64,000 bases of DNA from Pedobacter nyackensis (GCF_900176505.1 NZ_FWYB01000007.1:1-64000), one strand, 5' to 3'; counted from the stretch's first letter, positions 26,460 through 35,311 are shown. Notes: a model not told the origin generated them from the sequence alone. Translations and numbers: made by a program.

Positions 26460-26526
26460 TGTGAAAGACATAAATCCAACGCAAAGTACACACATTTCCA
26501 ATAAGATGCATAAAAATTGCATTTTA

Positions 26527-26557
26527 TTTGGATTTGTAATTTCAATCCCTATATTTG
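26527..26557 (+). promoter_or_regulatory. Promoter of the histidine operon
   Basis: TTTG at 26527-26530, a 19-nt spacer and TATATTTG at 26550-26557 match the Bacteroidota promoter pattern TTTG-N19-TAnnTTTG exactly. Transcription should start near 26562, about 45 nt before the His-rich leader frame and about 175 nt before hisG. Confidence 0.8.
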
Positions 26558-26606
26558 CAGCTCCTCATAATGCTAGTCATTGTTGATAAGGAACTTAAGA
26601 TAATAT

Positions 26607-26669
26607 ATGAAACACCTTTTGAACCATCATTTACATTTGCACCATCGCCTGTCGGCGATGTATATGTAA
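26607..26669 (+). CDS. hisL: His-rich leader peptide of the histidine operon
   Basis: A 20-codon frame beginning MKHLLNHHLHLHH holds six histidines within codons 3-13 (CAC, CAT, CAT, CAT, CAC, CAT) and ends with TAA 67 nt before hisG. Six histidines in 20 codons is far above chance, and its position between the promoter and hisG is that of an attenuator leader. A ribosome stalled there for lack of charged tRNA-His would sit on the left arm of the following hairpins. It is too short for ordinary gene finding. Expression is inferred, not shown. Confidence 0.8.
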   Translation: MKHLLNHHLHLHHRLSAMYM

Positions 26670-26687
26670 TGTTTTGTACTTCAAAAC
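26628..26687 (+). promoter_or_regulatory. Candidate attenuator hairpins of the histidine operon
   Basis: CATCGCC (26643-26649) and GGCGATG (26654-26660) form a perfect 7-bp stem with a TGTC loop inside the end of the leader frame. An outer stem, CATTTACAT (26628-26636) with ATGTAATG (26664-26671), can extend it and is followed by TTTTG. GTTTTG (26671-26676) and CAAAAC (26682-26687) form a competing small hairpin. The His codons lie in the left arm, so ribosome position would decide the folding. A classical long T run is missing. Confidence 0.55.
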
Positions 26688-26736
26688 TTGTTTCCGAAAT
26701 ATTTTCTTGTCCAATCAATAATTCTAAAAGCATACA

Positions 26737-27588
26737 GTGAAAACACTTAAAATAGCTATCCAGAAATCTGGTAGATTAAACGAAAAATCAGTAGAGATTC
26801 TTAAAAATTGCGGTTTATCATTTGAGAACTATAAAAGCTCATTAATATCAACTGTTACCAATTTCCCTTTAGAGATTCTTTTTCTAAGAGATGATGATAT
26901 CCCGGAATACGTACAGGACGGAATTGCCGACCTGGGTATTGTTGGTGAAAACGTAATTGTTGAATCGGGTGCTGAAGTAACCTATCTGCAAAAACTGGGC
27001 TTTGGAAAATGTACCTTAAAAATTGCCATTCCTAACGAAAGTAAGATTACTGAAATTGCTCAGCTAGGTGGCAAAGCTATCGCTACCTCTTACCCGGTAA
27101 TCCTCCAAAAATACCTTAAGGAAAATCATGTAGATGCTGAGGTTCGGACCATCTCCGGATCAGTTGAAATTGGTCCCGGACTTGGACTAAGCGATGCGAT
27201 ATGTGACATCGTTTCTACAGGCGGAACTTTAAAAAGTAACGGACTAAAACCTTTCGCAAAGGTGATGAAATCTGAAGCGATCCTGATCGGGAAAGCAGGT
27301 TCAGATTTGATACCTGAAGTTCAGGAATTACTGCAACGCATCCGCTCGGTACTGCGCGCAAAAGAAACAAAATATGTAGTACTGAACGTGGCAAAAGTTG
27401 ACCTTAAAAAAATAGTGGATTTACTGCCGGGTGTAAAAAGTCCGACTGTCGTTCCGCTGTTTGATGAAGACTGGGTAGCCGTACATTCGGTAATTGCAGA
27501 GTACGACTTCTGGGAAAAAATCAACAGTCTAAAAGCTGCCGGTGCACAAGGAATTGTAGTGATGCCGATTGAAAAAATCATTGCTTAA
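26737..27588 (+). CDS. hisG: ATP phosphoribosyltransferase, long form
   Basis: The 283-aa enzyme joins ATP and PRPP, the first step of histidine synthesis and the one feedback-inhibited by histidine. The length and the C-terminal ACT-like domain (from about 205, VLNVAKVDLKKIVDLLPGVKSPTVVPL) make it the long HisG form, which needs no HisZ. The catalytic part shows DLGIVGENV and the PRPP loop TISGSVEIGPGLGLSDAICDIVSTGGTL. The start is GTG at 26737. A different upstream frame ends TGA across this GTG, which might couple translation. Confidence 0.96.
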   Translation: MKTLKIAIQKSGRLNEKSVEILKNCGLSFENYKSSLISTVTNFPLEILFLRDDDIPEYVQDGIADLGIVGENVIVESGAEVTYLQKLGFGKCTLKIAIPNESKITEIAQLGGKAIATSYPVILQKYLKENHVDAEVRTISGSVEIGPGLGLSDAICDIVSTGGTLKSNGLKPFAKVMKSEAILIGKAGSDLIPEVQELLQRIRSVLRAKETKYVVLNVAKVDLKKIVDLLPGVKSPTVVPLFDEDWVAVHSVIAEYDFWEKINSLKAAGAQGIVVMPIEKIIA

Positions 27589-27679
27589 AAAACTAATTTT
27601 TTAGTCATAAAATCGAATTTTCTGATTAAAAACACTCAAAACAAGCCTTAACTAATAGTTAAACTAAAAACATAAAACA

Positions 27680-28972
27680 TTGAAACTCTATAGTTATAAA
27701 GATTTAACTAAACAGGAGATTGAATCAATCTGTTTACGACAACTCGAAGATGACATTACCATCAGAGAAAGGGTTAGCAGCATTGTCGACCAGGTTAAAA
27801 CCCGGGGAGATCAGGCCTTATTTGATTATGCAGAGCAGTTTGATAAGGTTCAGCTTCAACAGCTTTTCATAGAGAAAGAAGAGATTTACAGTATTGCCGC
27901 AACGATACCCGCTGAGGCAAAAACAGCCACTGATACAGCTTACAGAAATATCAAAGCTTTCCACTCTGAACAGTCGCACCGGGAGAATAAAATAGAGACC
28001 ATGCCAGGTGTAACCTGCTGGCGGGAGACCAGAGCTATTGAGCGTGTAGGCCTTTACATTCCGGGTGGAACTGCAGTTTTACCAAGTACGTTTTTAATGC
28101 TGGGTGTACCGGCTATGCTGGCGGGATGCAAGGAAATTGTGGTTTGCTCTCCTCCACAAAAAGACGGCAAGACCAATTGCTATCTGGCGTATTGCGCCAA
28201 GCTATTGGGTATTGAAAAAATATACCTGGTGGGTGGAGCACAAGCGGTAGCAGCAATGGCATACGGAACTGAGAGCGTACCTAAGGTAGACAAGGTTTTT
28301 GGACCAGGCAACAGGTATGTAACCCAGGCCAAGCAGTTGATCCAGTCGACAACCATGACTGCAATAGACATGCCGGCCGGTCCTTCGGAGGTTTTAGTGC
28401 TCGCAGACGACACTGCCAATTCGTCATACATCGCTTCCGACCTACTTGCACAAGCAGAACACGGAGTTGATAGTCAGACTATTTTAGTCGCCACCTCAAG
28501 TAAAATCATAGATGAGACTATTGCGCAAATCCAGATACAACTGGAGGCCTTACCCAGACAGGATATTGCCGCTCAAGCGATAAGTAACTCCTATGCAGTA
28601 CTGGTAAACAGCCTGGAAGAAGGCATGGAATTCAGCAATATCTACGCCCCTGAACACCTGATTCTATCGACCGATAAGTTCGAACAACTTATTCCTCTGA
28701 TCAGTAATGCCGGGTCGGTTTTCCTTGGGAACTTAACGCCAGAGAGTGCCGGTGATTACGCCTCAGGAACCAACCATACCTTGCCAACAAGCGGTTATGC
28801 AAAAGCATATTCGGGGGTATCATTGGATTCATTTGTGAAGAAAATCACCTTTCAACACATTAGCCCAAGGGGACTAAGAAGTATCGGAAATACAGTAGAA
28901 GTACTTGCTGAAGCTGAAGGACTAATTGCACACAAGAATGCAGTAAGCATTCGTTTAAAATCATTAGGTTAA
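27680..28972 (+). CDS. hisD: Histidinol dehydrogenase
   Basis: The 430-aa zinc enzyme oxidises histidinol to histidine in two NAD-dependent steps, ending the pathway. Signature blocks are RVGLYIPGGTAVLPSTFLM, FGPGNRYVTQAKQL, DMPAGPSEVLVLAD, the ligand-containing LLAQAEHGVDSQ and NIYAPEHL near the catalytic site. The reading frame that fits the family begins with TTG at 27680, since no ATG lies in a suitable place. It follows hisG after 91 AT-rich bases in which I see no terminator. Confidence 0.96.
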   Translation: MKLYSYKDLTKQEIESICLRQLEDDITIRERVSSIVDQVKTRGDQALFDYAEQFDKVQLQQLFIEKEEIYSIAATIPAEAKTATDTAYRNIKAFHSEQSHRENKIETMPGVTCWRETRAIERVGLYIPGGTAVLPSTFLMLGVPAMLAGCKEIVVCSPPQKDGKTNCYLAYCAKLLGIEKIYLVGGAQAVAAMAYGTESVPKVDKVFGPGNRYVTQAKQLIQSTTMTAIDMPAGPSEVLVLADDTANSSYIASDLLAQAEHGVDSQTILVATSSKIIDETIAQIQIQLEALPRQDIAAQAISNSYAVLVNSLEEGMEFSNIYAPEHLILSTDKFEQLIPLISNAGSVFLGNLTPESAGDYASGTNHTLPTSGYAKAYSGVSLDSFVKKITFQHISPRGLRSIGNTVEVLAEAEGLIAHKNAVSIRLKSLG

Positions 28973-28990
28973 AATCTAATCCTACTCAAG

Positions 28991-30031
28991 ATGGATATTA
29001 ATAAATTACAAAGAGAAAACATCAAAAACCTTCGCCCCTACTCTACCGCGAGGGACGAATATAAAGGACAAGCCAGCATATTTCTGGATGCCAACGAGAA
29101 CAGTTATGGCTCACCGCTGGAAGAAAATTACAACCGCTACCCTGATCCGCTACAGCTGGATTTGAAAGATGCGATCAGCAAAATCAAGGGCGTACCAATC
29201 GAGAATACTTTCCTTGGAAATGGCAGCGACGAAGCCATAGATCTTTTGTTCAGGGCTTTTTGCGAACCGGGAAAAGACAACGTAATTATCCTTCCGCCAA
29301 CCTATGGAATGTACGAGGTTTCGGCCAATATCAACAATGTTGAAATACGTAAAGTAAATCTGTTGCCAAGTTTCCAGTTAGACCTGGAAGGCATCGCTGA
29401 GGCTATTGATGAAAACACCAAACTGATCTTCATTTGCTCACCAAATAATCCTACCGGAAATTCAATTATCCGTACCGATATTGAGACTGTACTAGCCAAC
29501 TTTAACGGGCTTGTGGTGATCGACGAGGCTTACATCAATTACGCTAAACAGCGGACTTTTATTAAAGAACTAACGGAATACCCGAACCTAGTTGTACTGC
29601 AAACTTTCTCAAAAGCATGGGGACTGGCAGCGCTTCGTTTAGGAATGGCCTTTGCCGCCCGCCCTGTAATTGATGTACTGAATAAAGTTAAACCTCCATA
29701 CAACATCAACCAGGCGACACAAGACATCGCGTTAAAAGCACTACAGAATATTGAGCAGGTAAACGAATGGATAAAAATTACGGTCGCAGAAAGGGAAAAC
29801 TTAAGTAAAGAACTCGCTACGCTACCAATAGTGAAAAAGGTATATCCATCAGATGCAAACTTCATACTAGTTGAGGTAGAAAATGCGTTAAGTACGTATA
29901 ACTCATTGGTAGATGAAGGTATCATCATCAGAGATCGCTCTAAGGTAACCCTGTGCGAAGGATGTCTGCGCATCACGGTGGGAACCCCAGAAGAAAATGT
30001 AACACTCTTAGACGCGCTCAAACGTCCTTAA
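28991..30031 (+). CDS. hisC: Histidinol-phosphate aminotransferase
   Basis: The 346-aa PLP enzyme converts imidazole-acetol phosphate to histidinol phosphate using glutamate. It is a fold-type I aminotransferase with NENSYG near residue 36, GNGSDEAIDLL at 77-87, SPNNPTG at 150-156, the PLP-contacting VIDEAYINY and the Schiff-base Lys208 in TFSKAWGLAALRLG. It starts 18 bp after hisD. The last codons are repeated just past the stop: ACGCGCTCAAAC occurs at 30012 and 30032, a small 20-bp tandem duplication. Confidence 0.96.
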   Translation: MDINKLQRENIKNLRPYSTARDEYKGQASIFLDANENSYGSPLEENYNRYPDPLQLDLKDAISKIKGVPIENTFLGNGSDEAIDLLFRAFCEPGKDNVIILPPTYGMYEVSANINNVEIRKVNLLPSFQLDLEGIAEAIDENTKLIFICSPNNPTGNSIIRTDIETVLANFNGLVVIDEAYINYAKQRTFIKELTEYPNLVVLQTFSKAWGLAALRLGMAFAARPVIDVLNKVKPPYNINQATQDIALKALQNIEQVNEWIKITVAERENLSKELATLPIVKKVYPSDANFILVEVENALSTYNSLVDEGIIIRDRSKVTLCEGCLRITVGTPEENVTLLDALKRP

Positions 30032-30069
30032 ACGCGCTCAAACCTTCAACAAACCCAATAGACCAAAAC

Positions 30070-31203
30070 ATGAAGAAAGTATTATTTATTGATAGAGACG
30101 GAACCCTCATTATTGAACCGGAAGATGAGCAGATAGACTCATTTGCCAAACTGGTGTTTTACCCAAAAGCACTGCATTACCTTTCGAAAATCGCAAAGGA
30201 GTTGGACTACGAGCTGGTTATGGTGACCAACCAGGATGGATTAGGAACAGATTCGCACCCTGAAATACACTTCTGGCCTGTGCACAACTTCATTATGCAG
30301 ACTTTTGAAAATGAGGATGTGGTTTTTAATGAAGTCATCATCGACAAAACTTTTGCACATCAGAATGCCCCTACCCGCAAACCCAATACAGGTTTATTGC
30401 AGCATTTTTTTGATGGAAGCTACGACCTTAAAAACTCTTTTGTTATTGGCGATCGCATCAACGATGTGATTCTGGCTAAAAACTTAGGTGCTAAAGCCAT
30501 CTGGTTAAATAACAACGAAGCCTTAGGGGCACATGAATTTGAGCAAAAGGTTGGCGAACTAGGCAGTTATATCGCCCTGCAAACACAATACTGGGTAGAT
30601 ATCTATACCATGCTAAAAGCCGGAACGAGAACTGTAAAACACGAACGCAATACCAACGAAACGAAGATCAGCATTGATATCGATCTGGACGGAACAGGGA
30701 GAGCAGACATCCACACAGGCTTGAATTTCTTTGATCATATGCTGGATCAAATTGCCCGTCACGGTAGCATTGACCTAAAAATTAAAACGGTTGGCGACCT
30801 GCATATTGACGAGCACCACACCATTGAAGACACAGGAATTGCCTTAGGAGAAGCTTTTGCAAAGGCAATTGGCAACAAACTTGGCCTTGAACGCTACGGT
30901 TTCTGCTTACCTATGGACGACTGCCTGGCTCAGGTAGCAATCGATTTTGGTGGCCGTGCATGGATTGTTTGGGATGCCGATTTTAAACGCGAAAAAGTAG
31001 GCGACATGCCAACAGAGATGTTTTATCACTTTTTTAAATCCTTTAGCGATGCCGCAAAATGCAACCTAAACATTAAGGCTGAAGGAGATAACGAACATCA
31101 CAAAATTGAAGCTATATTTAAAGCTTTTGCGAAAGCAATAAAAATGGCGATTAAACGCGACCCGGATAAGTTAGTCTTACCAAGTACCAAAGGCATATTG
31201 TAA
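30070..31203 (+). CDS. hisB: Bifunctional HisB: histidinol-phosphatase and IGP dehydratase
   Basis: The 377-aa fusion carries out two steps. Residues 1 to about 165 are a HAD phosphatase with nucleophile Asp8 and Asp10 in FIDRDGTLIIEP and the HxH-type zinc loop region HQNAPTRKPNTG. Residues about 190-377 are imidazoleglycerol-phosphate dehydratase with FFDHMLDQIARHG and the metal-binding DEHHTIEDTG. I chose the ATG at 30070 because MKKVLFIDRDGT is the family N-terminus; the open frame upstream is a shadow of hisC. Its stop overlaps hisH by 1 bp. Confidence 0.96.
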   Translation: MKKVLFIDRDGTLIIEPEDEQIDSFAKLVFYPKALHYLSKIAKELDYELVMVTNQDGLGTDSHPEIHFWPVHNFIMQTFENEDVVFNEVIIDKTFAHQNAPTRKPNTGLLQHFFDGSYDLKNSFVIGDRINDVILAKNLGAKAIWLNNNEALGAHEFEQKVGELGSYIALQTQYWVDIYTMLKAGTRTVKHERNTNETKISIDIDLDGTGRADIHTGLNFFDHMLDQIARHGSIDLKIKTVGDLHIDEHHTIEDTGIALGEAFAKAIGNKLGLERYGFCLPMDDCLAQVAIDFGGRAWIVWDADFKREKVGDMPTEMFYHFFKSFSDAAKCNLNIKAEGDNEHHKIEAIFKAFAKAIKMAIKRDPDKLVLPSTKGIL

Positions 31204-31796
31204 TGATTGGAATTGTAAATTATGGGGCAGGTAATATCTTTTCGCTGACTTCAGCTTTGGAAAGGTTAAACATCCCTTTTGGAATGGTGAATACAGAGGC
31301 AGACCTGGACAAATACACCCATATTATCATCCCTGGTGTAGGACATGCCGGTACTGCAATGCAAAAACTGGAGCAAACCGGATTGGTAGGCCCCATTAAA
31401 GCATTAAAGAAACCAGTCCTGGGTATATGCGTTGGCATGCAACTGCTCACCGAACATTCGGAAGAGGGAAATGCCAACCTAATGGGCATTGTGCCCGTAC
31501 AAACAAGGTTATTCAATAAGGATCAAGGGATTAAAATCCCGCATATGGGCTGGAACAACATCAGTCATAAAAACAATTTGTTATTTGAAGGTGTTGAGAC
31601 TGATACACAGTTTTATTTCGTCCATTCGTACTTTATTGAATATAACCCTACTTTTGATATAGCGACTGCAAACTATGGGATGCCATTTTCGGCAGCAGTA
31701 CAAAAAGATAATTTTTACGGCGTACAGTTCCACCCAGAGAAATCTGGCACCGCCGGAGAGCGTTTATTAAAGAATTTTTCAAACTTAAAACTATAA
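31203..31796 (+). CDS. hisH: Imidazole glycerol phosphate synthase, glutaminase subunit
   Basis: The 197-aa class I glutamine amidotransferase supplies ammonia to HisF. The catalytic triad is Cys76 (LGICVGMQLL), His177 and Glu179 (GVQFHPEKSG). The IIPGVGHAG oxyanion strand is intact. Start and hisB stop share one base, so translation is coupled. It forms a heterodimer with HisF, encoded two genes downstream. Confidence 0.96.
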   Translation: MIGIVNYGAGNIFSLTSALERLNIPFGMVNTEADLDKYTHIIIPGVGHAGTAMQKLEQTGLVGPIKALKKPVLGICVGMQLLTEHSEEGNANLMGIVPVQTRLFNKDQGIKIPHMGWNNISHKNNLLFEGVETDTQFYFVHSYFIEYNPTFDIATANYGMPFSAAVQKDNFYGVQFHPEKSGTAGERLLKNFSNLKL

Positions 31797-31797
31797 A

Positions 31798-32547
31798 ATG
31801 TACATTATTCCTGCAATTGATATTTTAGATGGAAAGGTTGTCCGATTAACCGAAGGCAACTACAATCAGAAAACAGTTTATGACGTTTCCATCGCTGAAA
31901 TGATAGAGACCTATCGGTCTAATGGTACAGAATTCATACATATTATTGATCTGAATGGTGCTAAAGGAGATTTTAGTAACCAGGCTTCCTTATTTGAAGT
32001 CATCAAAAAGACCGATATGAAGGTTCAGTATGGTGGTGGTATCCGTACCATAAAGCAAGTTACCGACTTATTGGATGCTGGCATTCAACGCGTAATTGTG
32101 GGCACACAAGCCATTACCAATCCTGATTTTTTACAAGAACTAAGTACAGAAGTAGGCAAGAAATACGATTACGCTAACCGTATTGTTATTGCTATTGACG
32201 TACTGGACGAAGTAATTAAATACTCTGGATGGATGGAAAGTTCACCAATCAAATTGATGGACTATGTTGATAAATGTCTGCAATTAGGCTTTTTCCGGTT
32301 CTTGTGTACCGACATCAATAAAGATGGTAAACTAGGCGGCGCTGCAATGGACCTATACAGAAAACTACTGGAGCACTCTCCATTTATTAAACTGATCGCT
32401 TCTGGCGGTGTAAGTTCAATGGCTGATATTGAAGAACTGGCTACCCTTGACATCCGCTCGGTAGTGGTAGGTAAAGCTATTTATGAAAACAGGATAACCA
32501 TTGAAGAGATTAAAGAATGGAACCTCAAGCAAATGACCTCTCTTTAA
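31798..32547 (+). CDS. hisA: ProFAR isomerase
   Basis: The 249-aa half-barrel-repeat TIM barrel opens the ribose ring of ProFAR to PRFAR. The N-terminal phosphate-site aspartate is in PAIDILDGKVVRL, and the second catalytic acid is in CTDINKDGKLGGAAMDLY. Glycine loops YGGGIRT and IASGGVSS bind the two phosphates. It starts 1 bp after hisH and is followed by its paralogue hisF after 3 bp, the usual order. Confidence 0.96.
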   Translation: MYIIPAIDILDGKVVRLTEGNYNQKTVYDVSIAEMIETYRSNGTEFIHIIDLNGAKGDFSNQASLFEVIKKTDMKVQYGGGIRTIKQVTDLLDAGIQRVIVGTQAITNPDFLQELSTEVGKKYDYANRIVIAIDVLDEVIKYSGWMESSPIKLMDYVDKCLQLGFFRFLCTDINKDGKLGGAAMDLYRKLLEHSPFIKLIASGGVSSMADIEELATLDIRSVVVGKAIYENRITIEEIKEWNLKQMTSL

Positions 32548-32550
32548 CAT

Positions 32551-33306
32551 ATGCTGAGTAAACGTATTATCCCTTGTCTGGATGTTAAAGATGGACGTAC
32601 CGTTAAAGGCGTAAACTTTGTAGACCTGAAAGATGCCGGTGATCCGGTAGAACTGGCCTGGCAATATGCTCAACAAGGTGCCGATGAACTGGTTTTCCTG
32701 GACATTACAGCTACACACGAACGCAGAGGTACAACCATCGAGATGGTAAAATCTGTTGCCCGTCAGCTCAATATTCCTTTCACCATAGGTGGAGGTATTA
32801 CCTCTATCGCCGATGCTGAAGCACTGCTTAACTCAGGCGCTGATAAGATCAGCATCAATTCCGCAGCTGTAAGAAACCCCCAATTAATTGAGGATCTGGC
32901 TAAGGCCTTTGGAGTGCAGTTTGTAGTGCTTGCGGTAGATACCAAACTGGTTGAAGGCCGCAATATGGTGCACTTAAATGGTGGCAGGTTAATTACCGAA
33001 CTGGAAACGGAAGATTGGATCCTTAGGGCTGAAAGTCTTGGTGCCGGCGAAATCCTGCTTACCTCTATGGATCATGATGGCACTAAAAACGGTTTCGATT
33101 GCTTACTACTGGATAAGGTGGCCCGTTCTATCAACATTCCTGTTATTGCCTCTGGCGGTGCAGGTAAAGTAGAGCACTTTACGGAAGTATTTTTGCAAAC
33201 AGGCGTTGATGCAGCACTGGCCGCCTCGGTTTTCCACTTCGGTGAGATCCCTATCCCTCTTTTAAAGGAAGAATTAAAAAAACACAACATACCAGTAAGA
33301 TTATAA
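32551..33306 (+). CDS. hisF: Imidazole glycerol phosphate synthase, cyclase subunit
   Basis: The 251-aa TIM barrel uses ammonia from HisH to make imidazole glycerol phosphate and AICAR. Catalytic acids are Asp11 in [15 protein letters not shown] and the aspartate of [13 protein letters not shown]. Phosphate loops TIGGGI and IASGGAGK are present. The length is typical. It is paralogous to hisA, just upstream, and its product pairs with HisH. Confidence 0.97.
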   Translation: MLSKRIIPCLDVKDGRTVKGVNFVDLKDAGDPVELAWQYAQQGADELVFLDITATHERRGTTIEMVKSVARQLNIPFTIGGGITSIADAEALLNSGADKISINSAAVRNPQLIEDLAKAFGVQFVVLAVDTKLVEGRNMVHLNGGRLITELETEDWILRAESLGAGEILLTSMDHDGTKNGFDCLLLDKVARSINIPVIASGGAGKVEHFTEVFLQTGVDAALAASVFHFGEIPIPLLKEELKKHNIPVRL

Positions 33307-33309
33307 TCG

Positions 33310-33822
33310 ATGGAAATAGCATTATCATCTGAAAGGCTTTATTTAAAGCAAATGAATGTTGCTGATGCGCAGAACATGTTCATTTTAAACAGTGACCCTG
33401 AAGTAATTCAATATACAGGTGATGTGATGTTTACGAGTGTTGAGGATGCGCTTAACCTGATTAACAACTACGATCAGTATGAAAAATATAAAATGGGCCG
33501 TTTGAGTCTGTTTGATAAGGTTAGTGGTGAATATATCGGCTGGTGCGGATTGAAATACCTGGAAGATCGTAATCAGGTTGATATTGGTTATCGTTTGCTA
33601 AAAAAACATTGGGGCAAAGGTTACGCTACTGAAGCAGCACGGGTGTGTTTAGATTATGGCTTTAACACGCTAAATTTAAAAGAAATAATCGCCACCGCTA
33701 TGCTGGAGAATCCAGCTTCAATAAATATATTCAGAAAGCTGGGAATGAAATACGACATTGAAGAGCCCTGTGGTGGTAAACCCGGGGTCATTTACAAGAT
33801 CAAAAAATCAGAATGGAAATAG
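33310..33822 (+). CDS. GNAT acetyltransferase inside the histidine operon
   Basis: The 170-aa protein is a RimJ/RimL-type GCN5-related acetyltransferase. An early LSSERLYLKQM strand leads to GWCGLKYLEDRNQVDIGYRLLKKHWGKGYATEAARVCLDYGF, which contains the acetyl-CoA loop. ATAMLENPASINIFRKLGM is the C-terminal core. It acetylates an amine on a protein or small molecule; the substrate is unknown. It lies 3 bp after hisF and its end overlaps hisIE by 10 bp, so it is transcribed and coupled with the his genes although it has no known pathway role. Confidence 0.9.
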   Translation: MEIALSSERLYLKQMNVADAQNMFILNSDPEVIQYTGDVMFTSVEDALNLINNYDQYEKYKMGRLSLFDKVSGEYIGWCGLKYLEDRNQVDIGYRLLKKHWGKGYATEAARVCLDYGFNTLNLKEIIATAMLENPASINIFRKLGMKYDIEEPCGGKPGVIYKIKKSEWK

Positions 33823-34403
33823 ATTTCGAAAAAACACAGGGTTTAGTTCCTGTAATTATACAGGATGAGCAAACCCTGGAGGTTTTAATGCTGGGTTATA
33901 TGAACCAGGAAGCATGGGACAAAACACAGGTCGAAGGTAAAGTTACCTTCTTTTCTCGCACTAAAAACCGCCTGTGGACTAAAGGCGAGGAAAGCGGCAA
34001 CTTCCTATTTGTAAAGGAAACACATATTGACTGTGATAACGACACAATATTAATAAAAGCTTCACCAGTTGGTCCAACATGCCATACAGGCTCCCGTAGC
34101 TGCTTTAAAACGAATTACAATCAGAACTTCATTTTTGAACTGGAGCAGATCATTAAAGACAGATACGAAAATCCTTCCGATGAGTCGTATGTAAACACAC
34201 TGCGCAAGAAAGGGCTAAATAAAATAGCACAGAAAGTTGGTGAGGAAGGCGTTGAAACGGTAATTGCGGCTTTAGCAGAAACTGACACTGATTTTATAAA
34301 TGAGAGCTCAGATCTGATTTTTCATTTGTTAGTTTTGCTGAGAGAAAAAGGCAAGACTTTAGCAGATATAGGCTTGAATTTAGAAGGCCGACACAAGAAA
34401 TAA
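33813..34403 (+). CDS. hisIE: Bifunctional phosphoribosyl-AMP cyclohydrolase / phosphoribosyl-ATP pyrophosphatase
   Basis: The 196-aa fusion performs steps two and three of histidine synthesis. Residues 1 to about 105 are the HisI cyclohydrolase with TFFSRTKNRLWTKGEESGN, the metal site HIDCDNDTILI and GPTCHTGSRSCF. Residues about 108-196 are the helical HisE pyrophosphatase with KKGLNKIAQKVGEEGVETVIAA and FHLLVLLREKG. The ATG overlaps the end of the acetyltransferase gene. With it all enzymes of the pathway are present in this operon. Confidence 0.96.
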   Translation: MEIDFEKTQGLVPVIIQDEQTLEVLMLGYMNQEAWDKTQVEGKVTFFSRTKNRLWTKGEESGNFLFVKETHIDCDNDTILIKASPVGPTCHTGSRSCFKTNYNQNFIFELEQIIKDRYENPSDESYVNTLRKKGLNKIAQKVGEEGVETVIAALAETDTDFINESSDLIFHLLVLLREKGKTLADIGLNLEGRHKK

Positions 34404-34408
34404 GATTT

Positions 34409-35308
34409 ATGATCACACACCTACACACCCTTAGCGGTCACCAGAACCCAATTTATGCCCTGGCCAACTCAAACAAGGAAGATGCTTTTTTTAGTGCTGG
34501 TAACGATAAGGGAGTAGTAGAGTGGTCGTTGAATACCATGTCATTTGTAAAGATCCTGGTGCCTGTGCAAAGTTCAGTATATGCTTTACACACTTATCAG
34601 GATTTACTTTTCATTGCCCAAAGAAGCGGACTGATCATGGTTTTCGACCTTTTAGAGCAGAAAGTAAAAGCGACATTAAGCTTTCACCAAAAGGGTGTTT
34701 TCGATGTAAAGACTATTGAACATAAGCATGAAATTATAACTACAGGCGAAGATGGGACGGTGGCTGTATGGTCATTAAAAGACTTCTCATTGCTGTATAA
34801 TTTTCCTGTAATACAGAATACCGTACGCACAATTGCCATCAGCAATAATGAGAAAGAAGTGGCACTGGGTTGTAAAGACGGTATCATCAGAGTATATAAT
34901 TCCGATGATTATGTACTGATCAAAGAATTAGCCGGACACAAATTTGCTGTTACGGCTTTGCAGTATTCGCCTAATGGTACTTATCTTATTTCAGGTAGCA
35001 GAGATGCACAGTTGAAAGTATGGGGCCTGCCGGATTACAATTTAAAAGAAAGTGTGCCCGCACATATGTTTAGTGTTTATGCTATAGCTTTCCATCCTAC
35101 ACTGCCCTATTTTGCGACTTGCAGTCAGGATAAAAGTATTAAACTATGGGACAGTGAGAGTTTTAAACTCTACAAAATCCTGAGTTTAGAGAAAAACACA
35201 CCGGGGCACTTCCACTCTATCAATAAAATGATCTGGAGCAGGAACGGCAAATATCTGATTTCAACAGGTGATGACAGACAGGTAATGGTATGGGAGTTTA
35301 CCGCTTAA
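34409..35308 (+). CDS. WD40 repeat protein
   Basis: The 299-aa protein consists of about seven WD40 blades (VVEWSL, TVAVWSL, QLKVWGL, SIKLWDS, QVMVWEF at blade ends) and has no signal peptide or catalytic domain, so it is probably a cytoplasmic interaction scaffold. It lies 5 bp after hisIE in the same direction and should be on the his transcript. It is not part of the pathway. The next gene is convergent and ends 3 bp away. Confidence 0.88.
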   Translation: MITHLHTLSGHQNPIYALANSNKEDAFFSAGNDKGVVEWSLNTMSFVKILVPVQSSVYALHTYQDLLFIAQRSGLIMVFDLLEQKVKATLSFHQKGVFDVKTIEHKHEIITTGEDGTVAVWSLKDFSLLYNFPVIQNTVRTIAISNNEKEVALGCKDGIIRVYNSDDYVLIKELAGHKFAVTALQYSPNGTYLISGSRDAQLKVWGLPDYNLKESVPAHMFSVYAIAFHPTLPYFATCSQDKSIKLWDSESFKLYKILSLEKNTPGHFHSINKMIWSRNGKYLISTGDDRQVMVWEFTA

Positions 35309-35311
35309 AAA

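Noticed and set aside
29953..30069. Upstream extension of hisB inside hisC
   Set aside because: It overlaps hisC out of frame and reads as low-quality sequence; the family start is at 30070.
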